A stretch of DNA of 64,000 nt from DT-110 sp030148525. Lineage in GTDB: Bacteria; Bacteroidota; Bacteroidia; Chitinophagales; Saprospiraceae. The notes under the pieces were generated by a model. That model was not told the origin of the DNA, made no database searches, and saw only the letters and a list, made by a program, of their open reading frames with translations. The stretch is from NCBI GenBank assembly GCA_965227445.1, contig OZ245751.1, positions 2,542,001-2,606,000 on the forward strand, given 5' to 3'. This document shows positions 24,244 to 32,998 of this stretch, piece by piece (the first letter of the stretch is position 1; every line of letters begins with the position of its first letter). A program made the translations under genes and the position numbers.

Positions 24244-25694
24244 TATTGGGAAAAAGGACCATAACTAATGATGAGCTGACCGGACCGCAGCTGGTCGGTA
24301 ACCACCTTCAGGGTATCTTGCTGACTGCGGTGATTGGGATAGTCCGGGCTGCCCAGCACGATCTCGGGTACATTCGCGCCGACTTCGGTCACCGGATTTT
24401 TTCCCGCTTCCTTTAGGTAAAGCGGCAGACTTGATGGTCCCGATAGCCAGGTCGAATCGATCAGTACGTCGGTGCGGTCGGTTCCGATTTGATCCAGCTG
24501 ATCGACCACTACCCGGGATACCCGGCGGCCTTCCCATAACGGAAACACCTGTAACCAGAACAAGCTGGTAGCGAGTAATCCGGCCAGTGCCATCCCACCC
24601 ACTACAAAACGCCAGTTGTATCCGTACAAACCAATTACAGCCGCAAAGCTGAGCATCCAGTATACCGCGCTAAAGGCCATTCCAGACCGAAAGCCAGTGC
24701 CCCGGAATTCAAAAAAACCACCCAGCATCAAGAGCATAGCCACAAAGAAAAAACCGATCAAATGCAGTAACATGATCGTCTTGACGATGTTGCCGTGAGG
24801 ATAGTTTTTACGAAAGTAATCGCTAACATGCTTACCAGTCAAGAGGGCAATACCTCCCAGTACAGCCGGTGACTGCACCAACAGGCAAATGACAATCCAG
24901 CTCAGTACCAGGATGGACCATTCCTCCCGCTTGCGGGCCTTTTGTATACTATCCCAGAGGCCGGCTCCAAAGAACCCCAAAAAAGGCAAGGCACTGAGAG
25001 TAACGCCCAGTGCAAAAATCCACCAGGCGGTACGTCCCCAACCCAGGTACTGGCCGGGTGCCAGCCAATTCAGTCCATCGGTCAAATACAGAGCCAGAAC
25101 CGAAACTCCGGCAAAAAACCAGGGGTGCAATTGGATCAATCGGCGCCCCTGTGGATGGATAAATACCAAGGCTACGGGAAACAGTATCCACAGTAACAGA
25201 CTTGAAACAGGGTCGAGCCAAATGCTGAGTAATATGGCTCCGTATACCAATAAGCGGTAGGGGGCTCCCGGCTTCTTCAAAAAAGCAATGACTCCCAGAA
25301 TACCGATGAAATGGATGGCCAGCAGCCAGGCGTCGCCGCTACCAAAGTGCCCCAGTGTCGATAGGCCGAAGGTACTCATGAGCACCAACAAGCCGTGCAG
25401 AATGGTATTTATTCCGAAAAGGCGCTTTCCCAACAAGTAGAATACCACCAGGGCCAGAACCAACCAAATGATGCTGGGCAAGCGCAGCCCAAGACCGGAA
25501 AGGTTATCGGCAGCACCGGTGATGCGGGCCAGATCGACCAGGACCAAACCGGATTCTCCCGATTGTGCTCGTTCCACAATTTGCGTTTCAGCTCCCGCCC
25601 AGATCAGAGCAACATCACTCATCAGAAAGAGATTGATCAGGCAAAGCAGACCAGCAAAAGCGACAAACGTCCAGTTTCGGACCAGGTAATCCAT
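24243..25694 (-). CDS. GT-C-fold-like polytopic membrane protein
   Basis: About 483 residues from the ATG at 25692-25694 (MDYLVRNWTF); a TTG seven codons upstream is possible. About 10-12 hydrophobic helices are followed by a ~100-residue soluble C-terminal domain (VVVDQLDQIGTDRTDVLIDSTW ... LIISYGPFSQ). The LRLPSIIWLVLALVVFYLLGKRLFG stretch resembles the second-helix motif of ArnT/PMT-type glycosyltransferases (GT-C fold). I do not see a convincing DE or DD catalytic pair in the first periplasmic loop, so activity is uncertain. It may act on undecaprenyl-linked sugars. It diverges from the WbqC gene, which also points towards surface glycan work. Confidence 0.6.
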   Translation of the reverse strand: MDYLVRNWTFVAFAGLLCLINLFLMSDVALIWAGAETQIVERAQSGESGLVLVDLARITGAADNLSGLGLRLPSIIWLVLALVVFYLLGKRLFGINTILHGLLVLMSTFGLSTLGHFGSGDAWLLAIHFIGILGVIAFLKKPGAPYRLLVYGAILLSIWLDPVSSLLLWILFPVALVFIHPQGRRLIQLHPWFFAGVSVLALYLTDGLNWLAPGQYLGWGRTAWWIFALGVTLSALPFLGFFGAGLWDSIQKARKREEWSILVLSWIVICLLVQSPAVLGGIALLTGKHVSDYFRKNYPHGNIVKTIMLLHLIGFFFVAMLLMLGGFFEFRGTGFRSGMAFSAVYWMLSFAAVIGLYGYNWRFVVGGMALAGLLATSLFWLQVFPLWEGRRVSRVVVDQLDQIGTDRTDVLIDSTWLSGPSSLPLYLKEAGKNPVTEVGANVPEIVLGSPDYPNHRSQQDTLKVVTDQLRSGQLIISYGPFSQ

Positions 25695-25725
25695 AGGTAG
25701 TTTTTTCCGGCTCAATGGGAAGCAC

Positions 25726-25757
25726 TTGTGGATAAATCCAGGTTTTTCCCTATCTAC
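25726..25757 (+). promoter_or_regulatory. Putative promoter of the WbqC gene
   Basis: TTG (25726-25728), 22 bases, TATCTAC (25751-25757), 32 bases before the GTG start. It is similar to the TTG/TATCTTT pair before the GH16 gene. Confidence 0.35.
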
Positions 25758-25789
25758 GCCTTTTATTGCAAATGCGAAAATAAGAAGTC

Positions 25790-26431
25790 GTGTCCAGAAT
25801 CGCCGTCATTGAATGGCAATACCTGCCACCAGTTCAGTTTTTCACCCTCTTTCTTCGGTACGACCGGGTGCTGTTGGAGAAACACGAACACTACCACAAG
25901 GGCAGCTACCGCAACCGGACCTACATTGCCGGTGCCAACGGTCCTCTGCGCCTGACCATTCCCCTGCGCAAGGGAAAGAATGAACAGCAGCCCGTCGACG
26001 GAGTTCAAATCGCCTATGACCAACCCTGGCAGCAACAGCATTGGCAAAGCATCCAGTCAGCTTACGGAAATTCGCCCTTTTTCCCCTATTATGCCGACGA
26101 TCTGGCACCCCTGTTTACGGAGGCCGAAGAGTTGCTTGTCCAATGGAACCAAAAGCTGCTGACTACTGTCATTGATTGCCTCGGCCTGGATAGTAATTTA
26201 GCAGAAACTCAATCGTGGGAGGACCCTTTGCCAGAGGGATTCGACGACTGGCGCAATGCCATCCATCCAAAACCACATCGCGGACGCAAGGATCCCCGGT
26301 GGCAGCCGCAGGTCTACCCGCAGGTGTTTCGCGAAAAACATGGGTTTTTACCCAATTTGAGTATCTTGGATCTACTGTTTTGTGCGGGTCCGGAAAGTGT
26401 GTCGATCCTGGAGGGATCATTATCTGACTAG
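25790..26431 (+). CDS. WbqC-family protein
   Basis: 213 residues from a GTG start. An ATG 18 bases upstream runs into a stop, so GTG is the likely initiator. It matches the WbqC family: IAVIEWQYLPPVQFFTLFLRYDRVLLEKHEHYHKGSYRNRTYI near the start, GPLRLTIPLRKG, WQQQHWQSIQSAYGNSPFFPYY, and C-terminal LSILDLLFCAGPES. Members are cytoplasmic and often found in O-antigen or surface glycan clusters, but the reaction is not established. Here it sits beside a GT-C-like membrane protein rather than in a full glycan cluster. Confidence 0.88.
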   Translation: MSRIAVIEWQYLPPVQFFTLFLRYDRVLLEKHEHYHKGSYRNRTYIAGANGPLRLTIPLRKGKNEQQPVDGVQIAYDQPWQQQHWQSIQSAYGNSPFFPYYADDLAPLFTEAEELLVQWNQKLLTTVIDCLGLDSNLAETQSWEDPLPEGFDDWRNAIHPKPHRGRKDPRWQPQVYPQVFREKHGFLPNLSILDLLFCAGPESVSILEGSLSD

Positions 26432-26514
26432 AACATTCCCGGGGCTGAAAGCCTTTATATTATGGCTTTCCGTCTACGAAGAAAACCAACACTGAATAAA
26501 CGCATCACCTAACC

Positions 26515-28290
26515 ATGTCGGTAAAAACCAACTTGATACAAAAAAGCCTTCTTTCTCACCGGGCACACGTCGATGAGGCCGTCAAAGACCTTCACGAACT
26601 AGCTATCCGTATCGGCAATGAGGATTTGTCTAAAACTGTGAGTGATCTGCGAAATCGCATTCACGACCCCTTTATGTTTGTCATTGTCGGGGAAGTGAAG
26701 GCCGGTAAGAGTAGCTTCATCAACGCCCTGCTGGAGGCTGAACGGGAAGTGACCAAGGTGGCTCCACAGCCCATGACCGACACCATTCAACAGATCGTCT
26801 ACGGCCCCGAATACGAGGAAATCAGCATCAATCCCTTTCTCAAGAAAATTACGGTACCCGTCGATATTCTGAAGGAAATTGCCATCGTCGATACGCCGGG
26901 TACTAATACTATTATCGACAATCACCAGCATATTACGGAACAATTCATTCCCGCCTCTGATCTCATCGTTTTTGTATTTGAAGCGAAAAACCCTTACCGC
27001 CAAAGTTCCTGGGACTTCTTTAATTACATTCGCGACGAATGGCGAAAAAAGGTGGTTTTTGTGTTACAGCAAAAAGACCTGATGAATGAAGAAGACCTGA
27101 AGGTCAATCAAAAAGGAGTGTACGAATACGCCGAGAAAAAAGGCATCCGGGAACCCATTGTATTTTCCGTATCGGCCAAACAGGAACAGGAAGGCGATAA
27201 AGTGGAAAGTGGTTTTTTATCAGTACGCAACTACATAAAAGAGAATATTACCGGAGGGCGGGCTCCGGTCATGAAATTGCAGAACAGCGTCGATACCTCC
27301 GTGCGCATTCTGCAGAATATTTCCGACGGACTGAACACCCGCGACCGCCAGTGGGAAGCTGACCAGGCCTTTCGGGAAGATATCAGGGAAACCCTCGACC
27401 ACCAGGAAAATCAATCCAAAAAACAAGTTGATATTCTGGTGGAGAACATCCTGGCCGGCTACGATCGCATCACCGGTAAGAAGGAGGAAGAACTCCGCAG
27501 CGGCCTGGGATTCTTTGCCCTGGTTCGCCGTTCTTTCTCCTCCATTTTCAGTAAAAAAGCCTCAGCCCAACAGTGGCTGGAAGACCTCGCCAAAGAACTG
27601 GAAACGGAATTGGATGCCGAAATAAAGAATAAACTCAATGACGGCATCGACGACCTTGCCGACAGCGTCCAGCAAATGGCGAAGTTGATCGACCTGAAAA
27701 TCCGGAATAGTAAGACCATCCTCAATGAGGATCACGAGATCTTCAGCGACATTGCCGAGCGCCGACACAACATCATTCGCGACCTGCGCGAAACCTTCGA
27801 CGACTTTATTCGCAAGTCGGAGAGTTTCACCGACTCGGGCTTATTTCCTGACAACCGATCGCTGGCCTCCAACATTGCGACCGGCAGCGGTTTAGCGGTC
27901 GTCGGTATCATCCTGGCTGCCGTGGTCCAGGGTAGTGTGTTCGACATTACAGGTGGCGTACTGACCACTTTGGGACTACTGTTTGCCGGCATTGGCACCA
28001 GCGGCAAACGGCGTAAGGTAGTCAGGCGATTCCGGGAAGAGATCGGGGAGGGACGCGAGCGCATCGAAACCGAAGTGTCCGGTCAGTTGAAGAGTTACAT
28101 TACCCGCCTGAAAGGTAAAATCGATACGAATTTCTTTAGGTTTGACCAGATGTTGATCAAGGAGCGGGAACAAATCGATGAACTTCGCTCCGAACACGCC
28201 AAGGTAAACCAGGTATTTGTAGATTTGAAAACTACCCTGAACAACTTCATCAATACTTCAGATCAGTCAACAGACGGCCAGGAAGAATAA
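26515..28290 (+). CDS. Bacterial dynamin-like GTPase
   Basis: 591 residues. G1 GEVKAGKSS is at residues 59-67, followed by a threonine in the APQPMTDT segment (G2) and G3 DTPGTNT (~126-132). The G4 position reads QQKD instead of the usual TKAD/NKxD. Helical segments follow. At ~455-495 there are two adjacent hydrophobic stretches (LAVVGIILAAVVQG, GGVLTTLGLLFAGIGTS) that would serve as the membrane paddle. The C-terminus is coiled coil (REQIDELRSEHAKVNQVFVDLKTTL). Dynamin-like proteins remodel or protect membranes, and many work as tandem pairs. This one is single. Its close downstream neighbour (46 bases) is an exported PLP enzyme. Confidence 0.86.
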   Translation: MSVKTNLIQKSLLSHRAHVDEAVKDLHELAIRIGNEDLSKTVSDLRNRIHDPFMFVIVGEVKAGKSSFINALLEAEREVTKVAPQPMTDTIQQIVYGPEYEEISINPFLKKITVPVDILKEIAIVDTPGTNTIIDNHQHITEQFIPASDLIVFVFEAKNPYRQSSWDFFNYIRDEWRKKVVFVLQQKDLMNEEDLKVNQKGVYEYAEKKGIREPIVFSVSAKQEQEGDKVESGFLSVRNYIKENITGGRAPVMKLQNSVDTSVRILQNISDGLNTRDRQWEADQAFREDIRETLDHQENQSKKQVDILVENILAGYDRITGKKEEELRSGLGFFALVRRSFSSIFSKKASAQQWLEDLAKELETELDAEIKNKLNDGIDDLADSVQQMAKLIDLKIRNSKTILNEDHEIFSDIAERRHNIIRDLRETFDDFIRKSESFTDSGLFPDNRSLASNIATGSGLAVVGIILAAVVQGSVFDITGGVLTTLGLLFAGIGTSGKRRKVVRRFREEIGEGRERIETEVSGQLKSYITRLKGKIDTNFFRFDQMLIKEREQIDELRSEHAKVNQVFVDLKTTLNNFINTSDQSTDGQEE

Positions 28291-28336
28291 TGGCAGTAGC
28301 TGGTTTTTTCCTATCTTTTGGAAAAACCACTAACCC

Positions 28337-29626
28337 ATGCTCCGAAACCGTCGCCAATTCGTTCAGCAGGCCGGTGCCCTTACGGCCTCCAGTTTCTTAT
28401 TGCCCTGGATTCAGCAACCGGCCCTCGATGCTATTACGGAAAAACGTCGTGAACTGGATCACCTTTCCGCGGAGGCTTTCGCCCAAAAGGAAGACTTTTG
28501 GGTTTTAATCCAGCGCGCCTATCAGCAATCACCTCACTTTATCAATCTGGAGAACGGCTATTTCAGTCCCCAGCCCGTTGAAGTTATGGAAGCCCAGATG
28601 AATAACATCCGGATGATCAATGAACAGCCTTCCTTTTACATGCGTAAACGACAGTGGGATGACAAGGCCGGGGTAAAAAAATTGCTGGCTCAACAGGCCG
28701 GCTGCAGCCCCGAAGAGATCGTGATCACCCGCAATACCACCGAATCGCTGGATACCGTTATTCACGGCCTTGATTTTGAGCCCGGCTCGGAAGCCATCAT
28801 GTGCGATCAGGACTACGGCAGCATGCTGGAAGCATTCGATCAGCAGGCGCGCCGGCGTGGATTGGTCAATAAGTTTATCGAACTACCCCTGCATCCCGTT
28901 TCCGACAGTGAGATCGTGGAGCGTTACGAAAAGGCGATCACGGATAAAACGAAAGTGATGCTGGTGACGCACCTAATCAATATCACCGGTCAGGTATTGC
29001 CCGTGCGCAAGATCTGCGACATGGCCCACCGACACGACGTACAGGTGATCGTGGATGGCGCCCACTCTTTTGCGCAACTCGACTTTAAGATCCCGGACCT
29101 GGGGGCTGACTATTTTGGCGCAAGCCTCCACAAATGGCTCTGCTGCCCGCTGGGGGCCGGAATACTATACGTACGTAAAGACCGCATTGCCAACGTCTGG
29201 CCACTCTTTGGAGATGCAGGTCACGCTGCGGACGACATTCGCAAACTGGAGCACATTGGCACCCATCCGGTCTCTACCAATCTGACCATTGCCGCTGCCC
29301 TCCGCTTTCATCAGGTGATCGGTGATCGCCGCAAACAGGAGCGACTGCGCTACCTGAAAAGGTACTGGACCGAGCAGGTAAAGGAGGTGCCCGGTATCAC
29401 CCTGAATACGCCCTGGGAGATGGAACGCAGCTCAGCGATTGCCAACGTTGCGGTGGACGGATATACACCCCAAGAACTGTGGGATAAACTCTACGATGAC
29501 TACCGGATCTGGACCGTTGCCATCAATCGCAAAGCAGTGAAGGGCATCCGGGTCACACCGCATCTGTACACTCCGATCGAGCACTTGGACCAGTTCGTTG
29601 CGGCCTTGAAAGAGCTGGCGAGCTGA
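28337..29626 (+). CDS. Exported PLP-dependent aminotransferase class V (isopenicillin-N-epimerase-like)
   Basis: 429 residues. The N-terminus looks like a Tat signal (RNRRQFVQQAGALTASSFLLPW), unusual for a PLP enzyme. The body is fold-type I: NTTESLDTVIHGLDFEPGSEAIMCDQDYGSM, VMLVTHLINITGQVLPV, VIVDGAHSFAQLD (Asp contacting the pyridine N), and FGASLHKWLCCPLGAG with the Schiff-base Lys near residue 264. The C-terminal domain is complete. This family includes isopenicillin-N epimerase-like and cysteine-desulfurase-like enzymes, and the substrate cannot be told. PLP would be loaded in the cytoplasm before Tat export, which makes Tat plausible. A TATCTTTT box sits at 28312-28319. Confidence 0.86.
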   Translation: MLRNRRQFVQQAGALTASSFLLPWIQQPALDAITEKRRELDHLSAEAFAQKEDFWVLIQRAYQQSPHFINLENGYFSPQPVEVMEAQMNNIRMINEQPSFYMRKRQWDDKAGVKKLLAQQAGCSPEEIVITRNTTESLDTVIHGLDFEPGSEAIMCDQDYGSMLEAFDQQARRRGLVNKFIELPLHPVSDSEIVERYEKAITDKTKVMLVTHLINITGQVLPVRKICDMAHRHDVQVIVDGAHSFAQLDFKIPDLGADYFGASLHKWLCCPLGAGILYVRKDRIANVWPLFGDAGHAADDIRKLEHIGTHPVSTNLTIAAALRFHQVIGDRRKQERLRYLKRYWTEQVKEVPGITLNTPWEMERSSAIANVAVDGYTPQELWDKLYDDYRIWTVAINRKAVKGIRVTPHLYTPIEHLDQFVAALKELAS

Positions 29627-29905
29627 GTATGACATCCCGCATTTGACGGCCGGGCGACATTTCATGGGCAATGCCATTTCTCCCCCAGGCTTTCTTTTAG
29701 TATATTCTTGCAGGACTTTCTCCTCCATCGTTCTCCCCACCCGGCACATGCTACAGTATACTCGAAATGACTGGAGTGGCCATCCCACTTCAACCCAACT
29801 ATATACACAACAGGTACATCTCAAGAAATTGTCATTCCGCAACCCCGGTCTGGCGCTGCCCCATTTTACGCGAAGAATTACACCTATATAACTAAATCCA
29901 GCAAT
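29627..29905. other. Intergenic stretch, nothing recognised
   Basis: An 82-codon frame (29643-29891) has no domain, no signal peptide and ordinary non-coding composition, so I do not call it. I see no heptamer array here. Confidence 0.4.
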
Positions 29906-31909
29906 ATGTTTTTGAGAGTATTAACCCTGGTTATTGCCTGCACGGTCAGTACCATTGTCCTCGCGCAGGGAAATCTGCCAGAAATTGATTTTGGCAAAGT
30001 ACCTAAAGCTGACCTGCAAATGACTGTCTATTCCCCGGACACTGCCGCAGAGGCCGTAGTACTAGCGGACTTTGGCGACATTAATTTTCGGTTCGATAAT
30101 GATGCCCCTTATTACGAACTCGAACGCCACCGGCGAATCAAGATTCTGAAGCGCTCCGGCTTTGATTACGGCGATGTTTCTATTTCTTTTTATTCCGAAG
30201 ATCGATTGGAAGAGATCAAAAAGATCGATGCCGTGGTCCACAATCCCGACGGCTCCTCCACGAAATTGAAGAAACGGGATTTCTTCGAAGAGGAATACAA
30301 TGATACCTACACCCGCCTTAAATTCACCTTTCCGAATCTGCAGGAAGGCAGTGTCATTGAATACCGGTACACCATGAGTTCGGAATACATTTTTGCCATT
30401 GATGATTGGTATTTCCAGCAGGAAATACCCACCCGCTACAGCCAGTTAAAGATCACCATACCGGAATGGTACGACTACGTAAAGATCACGCAGGGACGGG
30501 AGATGGATGTAAACACGGTCATTCAATCCCAAATGCGATATTTATATCGGCAATCGGGCTCCCAGGGTATGCGCAGCCGGTCGGGCCATATCAACCTGAA
30601 TACGAAAACGTATGTTTTTGCGATGCGTCAGGTGCCGGCCATGAAAGCCGAATCCTTTATCACCACCATGGATGATTACCTGGCGAAGGTTAGAATGCAG
30701 CTGCGCGGTACCAACTTCGAAAATATCTATCGCCCTCAGCTCAACACTTGGGAGGAAACCGCTAAGGAATTGATGGAAAACGGAAGCTTTGGTGAGCAAA
30801 TCACCCGTCGCCGCAATTATAAGGATGCCTTTGATGCACTGGAACCAGAGCTGGGTGCTATGGATAATGATCGGGATAAGGCACGCCTGATTTACCGGTT
30901 TGTGAATAGTCGCGTAGAGTGGAATGGCGATTATGGTCTCTTTTCCGATAGAGACCTTAAAAATGCCTATGAAGAGGGTACCGGAAATGGTGCCACCATC
31001 AATCTGCTACTAGTTGCCCTGATGAAGGAAGCCGGCCTGGAAGCCTATCCGGTTTTGATCAGTACGCGCGGGCACGGCAAAATGACGGAACTCTACCCGC
31101 TCATGTCGCAGTTTAACCACACCATGGCCTTTGTGCAGTTTGAGGATGGAGCACTCATTCTCGACGGTGGTAACCCCCATCGCCCCATGGGCATGATCCG
31201 GCAATCGGCCCTTAATGGAAAAGCCTGGTTGGTCCACCCAACTGCCCAACAGTGGTTACAGATCGGAGCCATGGTGGGAGCTTCTACCTATTTTGCTAAA
31301 ATGAACCTTGATGCCGAAGGGCATCTCAGCGGCACCATGACGGAAAAGTTTGAAGGCTATAATGCAGCGGCTATACGTGGCGGCCTGGATGAGGATGGAC
31401 CGGAAAAGGTTATTGGTACTTTATTCGATGAAAAATATCCGGAAGCCAAGATCGAGCAGATTGAGCTTTCTGAAGCTGATGATCCCACCAAGGACCTGCG
31501 GGCCGATATGTCGGTTACTATCCCCAATTTCGCACAGCAGATCAGTGGGCGAATCTACCTGGACCCCAATATTATCAGACCATTTGAGGAATCGCCCTTC
31601 AAATTAGAGGACAGGGAATACCCCGTAGAAATTCCCTACCCGCTGCACGAAAACTTTATCCTCAATTTATCACTGCCCGACGGCTATACCCTCGAAGATC
31701 AACCCGAACCCTTTAAAGTTAGTATGCCCGGTGGCGCCGGAGAGTTTTCCTATAACATCACTCCGGGTGACACCTCCATTCAAATCGTCTCGCGGTTTCA
31801 ACTTAATAAAACCACCTGGTTACCGGAAGAATACGATTCCCTGCGGGAATTCATTGATTACGTAATCGAAAAGACCAGCGAGCAGATAGTACTGACTCGT
31901 AAAACATAG
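29906..31909 (+). CDS. DUF3857 / transglutaminase-like protein lacking the catalytic cysteine
   Basis: 667 residues with a signal peptide (MFLRVLTLVIACTVSTIVLAQ). Residues ~50-230 are the DUF3857 beta domain (YYELERHRRIKILKRSGFDYGDVSI, EGSVIEYRYTMSS). Residues ~290-420 are the transglutaminase-like core. Where family members have GNC/GDC with the nucleophilic Cys, this protein reads GTGNGATINLLLVAL, with Gly at residue 362. The His and Asp region is kept (FNHTMAFVQFEDGALILDGG). A C-terminal beta domain closes the protein. It is probably a periplasmic or surface pseudo-enzyme. A paralog with the Cys lies at 32999-34912, on the other side of a fasciclin lipoprotein. Confidence 0.85.
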   Translation: MFLRVLTLVIACTVSTIVLAQGNLPEIDFGKVPKADLQMTVYSPDTAAEAVVLADFGDINFRFDNDAPYYELERHRRIKILKRSGFDYGDVSISFYSEDRLEEIKKIDAVVHNPDGSSTKLKKRDFFEEEYNDTYTRLKFTFPNLQEGSVIEYRYTMSSEYIFAIDDWYFQQEIPTRYSQLKITIPEWYDYVKITQGREMDVNTVIQSQMRYLYRQSGSQGMRSRSGHINLNTKTYVFAMRQVPAMKAESFITTMDDYLAKVRMQLRGTNFENIYRPQLNTWEETAKELMENGSFGEQITRRRNYKDAFDALEPELGAMDNDRDKARLIYRFVNSRVEWNGDYGLFSDRDLKNAYEEGTGNGATINLLLVALMKEAGLEAYPVLISTRGHGKMTELYPLMSQFNHTMAFVQFEDGALILDGGNPHRPMGMIRQSALNGKAWLVHPTAQQWLQIGAMVGASTYFAKMNLDAEGHLSGTMTEKFEGYNAAAIRGGLDEDGPEKVIGTLFDEKYPEAKIEQIELSEADDPTKDLRADMSVTIPNFAQQISGRIYLDPNIIRPFEESPFKLEDREYPVEIPYPLHENFILNLSLPDGYTLEDQPEPFKVSMPGGAGEFSYNITPGDTSIQIVSRFQLNKTTWLPEEYDSLREFIDYVIEKTSEQIVLTRKT

Positions 31910-31933
31910 TAAACGAGTTACTTACAAAATCCT

Positions 31934-31977
31934 ATCGGGGGCAAAACTTAGAGTTTTGCCCCCGATTTCTTTTTTGC
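31934..31977 (+). terminator. Strong terminator after the first DUF3857 gene
   Basis: A perfect 15-bp stem (ATCGGGGGCAAAACT and its complement) with a 3-base loop, followed by TTCTTTTTTG. Confidence 0.93.
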
Positions 31978-32081
31978 CTCAGGGTAAAAGGACCTAATTA
32001 CCAAAACAATGAAAACATGACATAATTCCCTGAACTAATCATTACCAACTCCGTTTAACCGCCAGTTTTATCACCAAACAA

Positions 32082-32654
32082 ATGAATATGAAATATCTAA
32101 CGATTTTTATGATGGCCCTGTTTTTCATGGCCTGTGGCCCCGCTACCACTGAGGAATCAGGTAATGAGGAAGATGCCATGGAAGAATCTTCCGATGATAT
32201 GGCATCAGCTCAGGAAACAGCTGCCTCCGACGAAGCTGGAAAAGATATTGTGGCTCTGGCAATGGATACCGAATCACTGTCTACCCTGGTAGCCGCTGTA
32301 AAAGCCGGCGGACTGGTTGAAACCCTGCAGGGTGAGGGACCATTTACTGTATTCGCTCCAACCAACGAAGCGTTTGCCGCATTACCAGAGGGTACCCTGG
32401 AAAGCCTGCTTAAGCCTGAAAATAAAGACCAACTGGTATCCATCCTGACCTACCACGTAGTACCCGGTAAAGTAATGTCCTCTGACCTGTCAGACGGACA
32501 AAAAGCGACCACCGTAAATGGTGCTGATATTACGGTAAGCCTGAATGGAGGTGCGATGATCAATGATGCCAAAGTGGCTATGGCCGATGTAGAAGCATCA
32601 AATGGCGTAGTGCACGTGATCAACAAAGTGATCCTGCCTCCCAGCGAAAACTAA
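32082..32654 (+). CDS. Fasciclin (FAS1) domain lipoprotein
   Basis: 190 residues; a second ATG at 32088 is possible. The lipoprotein signal IFMMALFFMAC is followed by an acidic Glu/Ser/Asp-rich spacer (~25-60) and then one FAS1 domain: DIVALAMDTESLSTLVAAVKAGGLVETLQGEGPFTVFAPTNEAFAALP, YHVVPGKVMSSDL, ADVEASNGVVHVINKVILP. FAS1 domains mediate adhesion or binding. This is probably a lipid-anchored envelope protein. Strong terminators on both sides (31934-31977, 32731-32769) show it is its own transcription unit, between two DUF3857 paralogs. Confidence 0.93.
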   Translation: MNMKYLTIFMMALFFMACGPATTEESGNEEDAMEESSDDMASAQETAASDEAGKDIVALAMDTESLSTLVAAVKAGGLVETLQGEGPFTVFAPTNEAFAALPEGTLESLLKPENKDQLVSILTYHVVPGKVMSSDLSDGQKATTVNGADITVSLNGGAMINDAKVAMADVEASNGVVHVINKVILPPSEN

Positions 32655-32730
32655 AAATCCGCTTAGGTATTTTGGTTGGTTTTCCAACTTAACCAGCAAC
32701 TGCTAAGAACTACTTTTAGAAAAGTATTTT

Positions 32731-32769
32731 GGCCGGCAAGTTCTATAAAGACTTGCCGGCCTTTTTTTT
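32731..32769 (+). terminator. Strong terminator after the fasciclin gene
   Basis: Stem GGCCGGCAAGT(T)CT / AGACTTGCCGGCC followed by eight Ts. Confidence 0.94.
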
Positions 32770-32998
32770 GCGGAAGCTAAAAAACGTGAGGCCGGACCCG
32801 ACCAGTTTGCTAATTGACTGAGCGTAATGACCTCACCTTAGTATTTGGTACAAGGTAGTAGGTAGTAGGTAGTAAGATTTACTTAAATCCAAATCCCCAC
32901 TACCCTATACAGGGAGGTTGGGCCTTGTTTAGCGATATACTTCCGGATAAGCATCATTTTTTGTATATTATTTTCATAAGCAAACAAACCCTGGAAGT
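32770..32998. other. Intergenic stretch upstream of the second DUF3857 gene
   Basis: Holds three perfect AGGTAGT units plus AAGATTT (32853-32880), with CTACC complementary bases at ~32902. An AT-rich stretch (ATTTTTTGTATATTATTTTC, ~32957-32976) may be the promoter, but I cannot place -33/-7 boxes. Confidence 0.5.
32853..32880. repeat. Heptamer array, AGGTAGT, 3-4 units
   Basis: AGGTAGT three times followed in phase by AAGATTT. Confidence 0.8.

Noticed and set aside
29643..29891. 82-residue frame
   Set aside because: No recognisable domain, signal peptide or coupling to neighbours.
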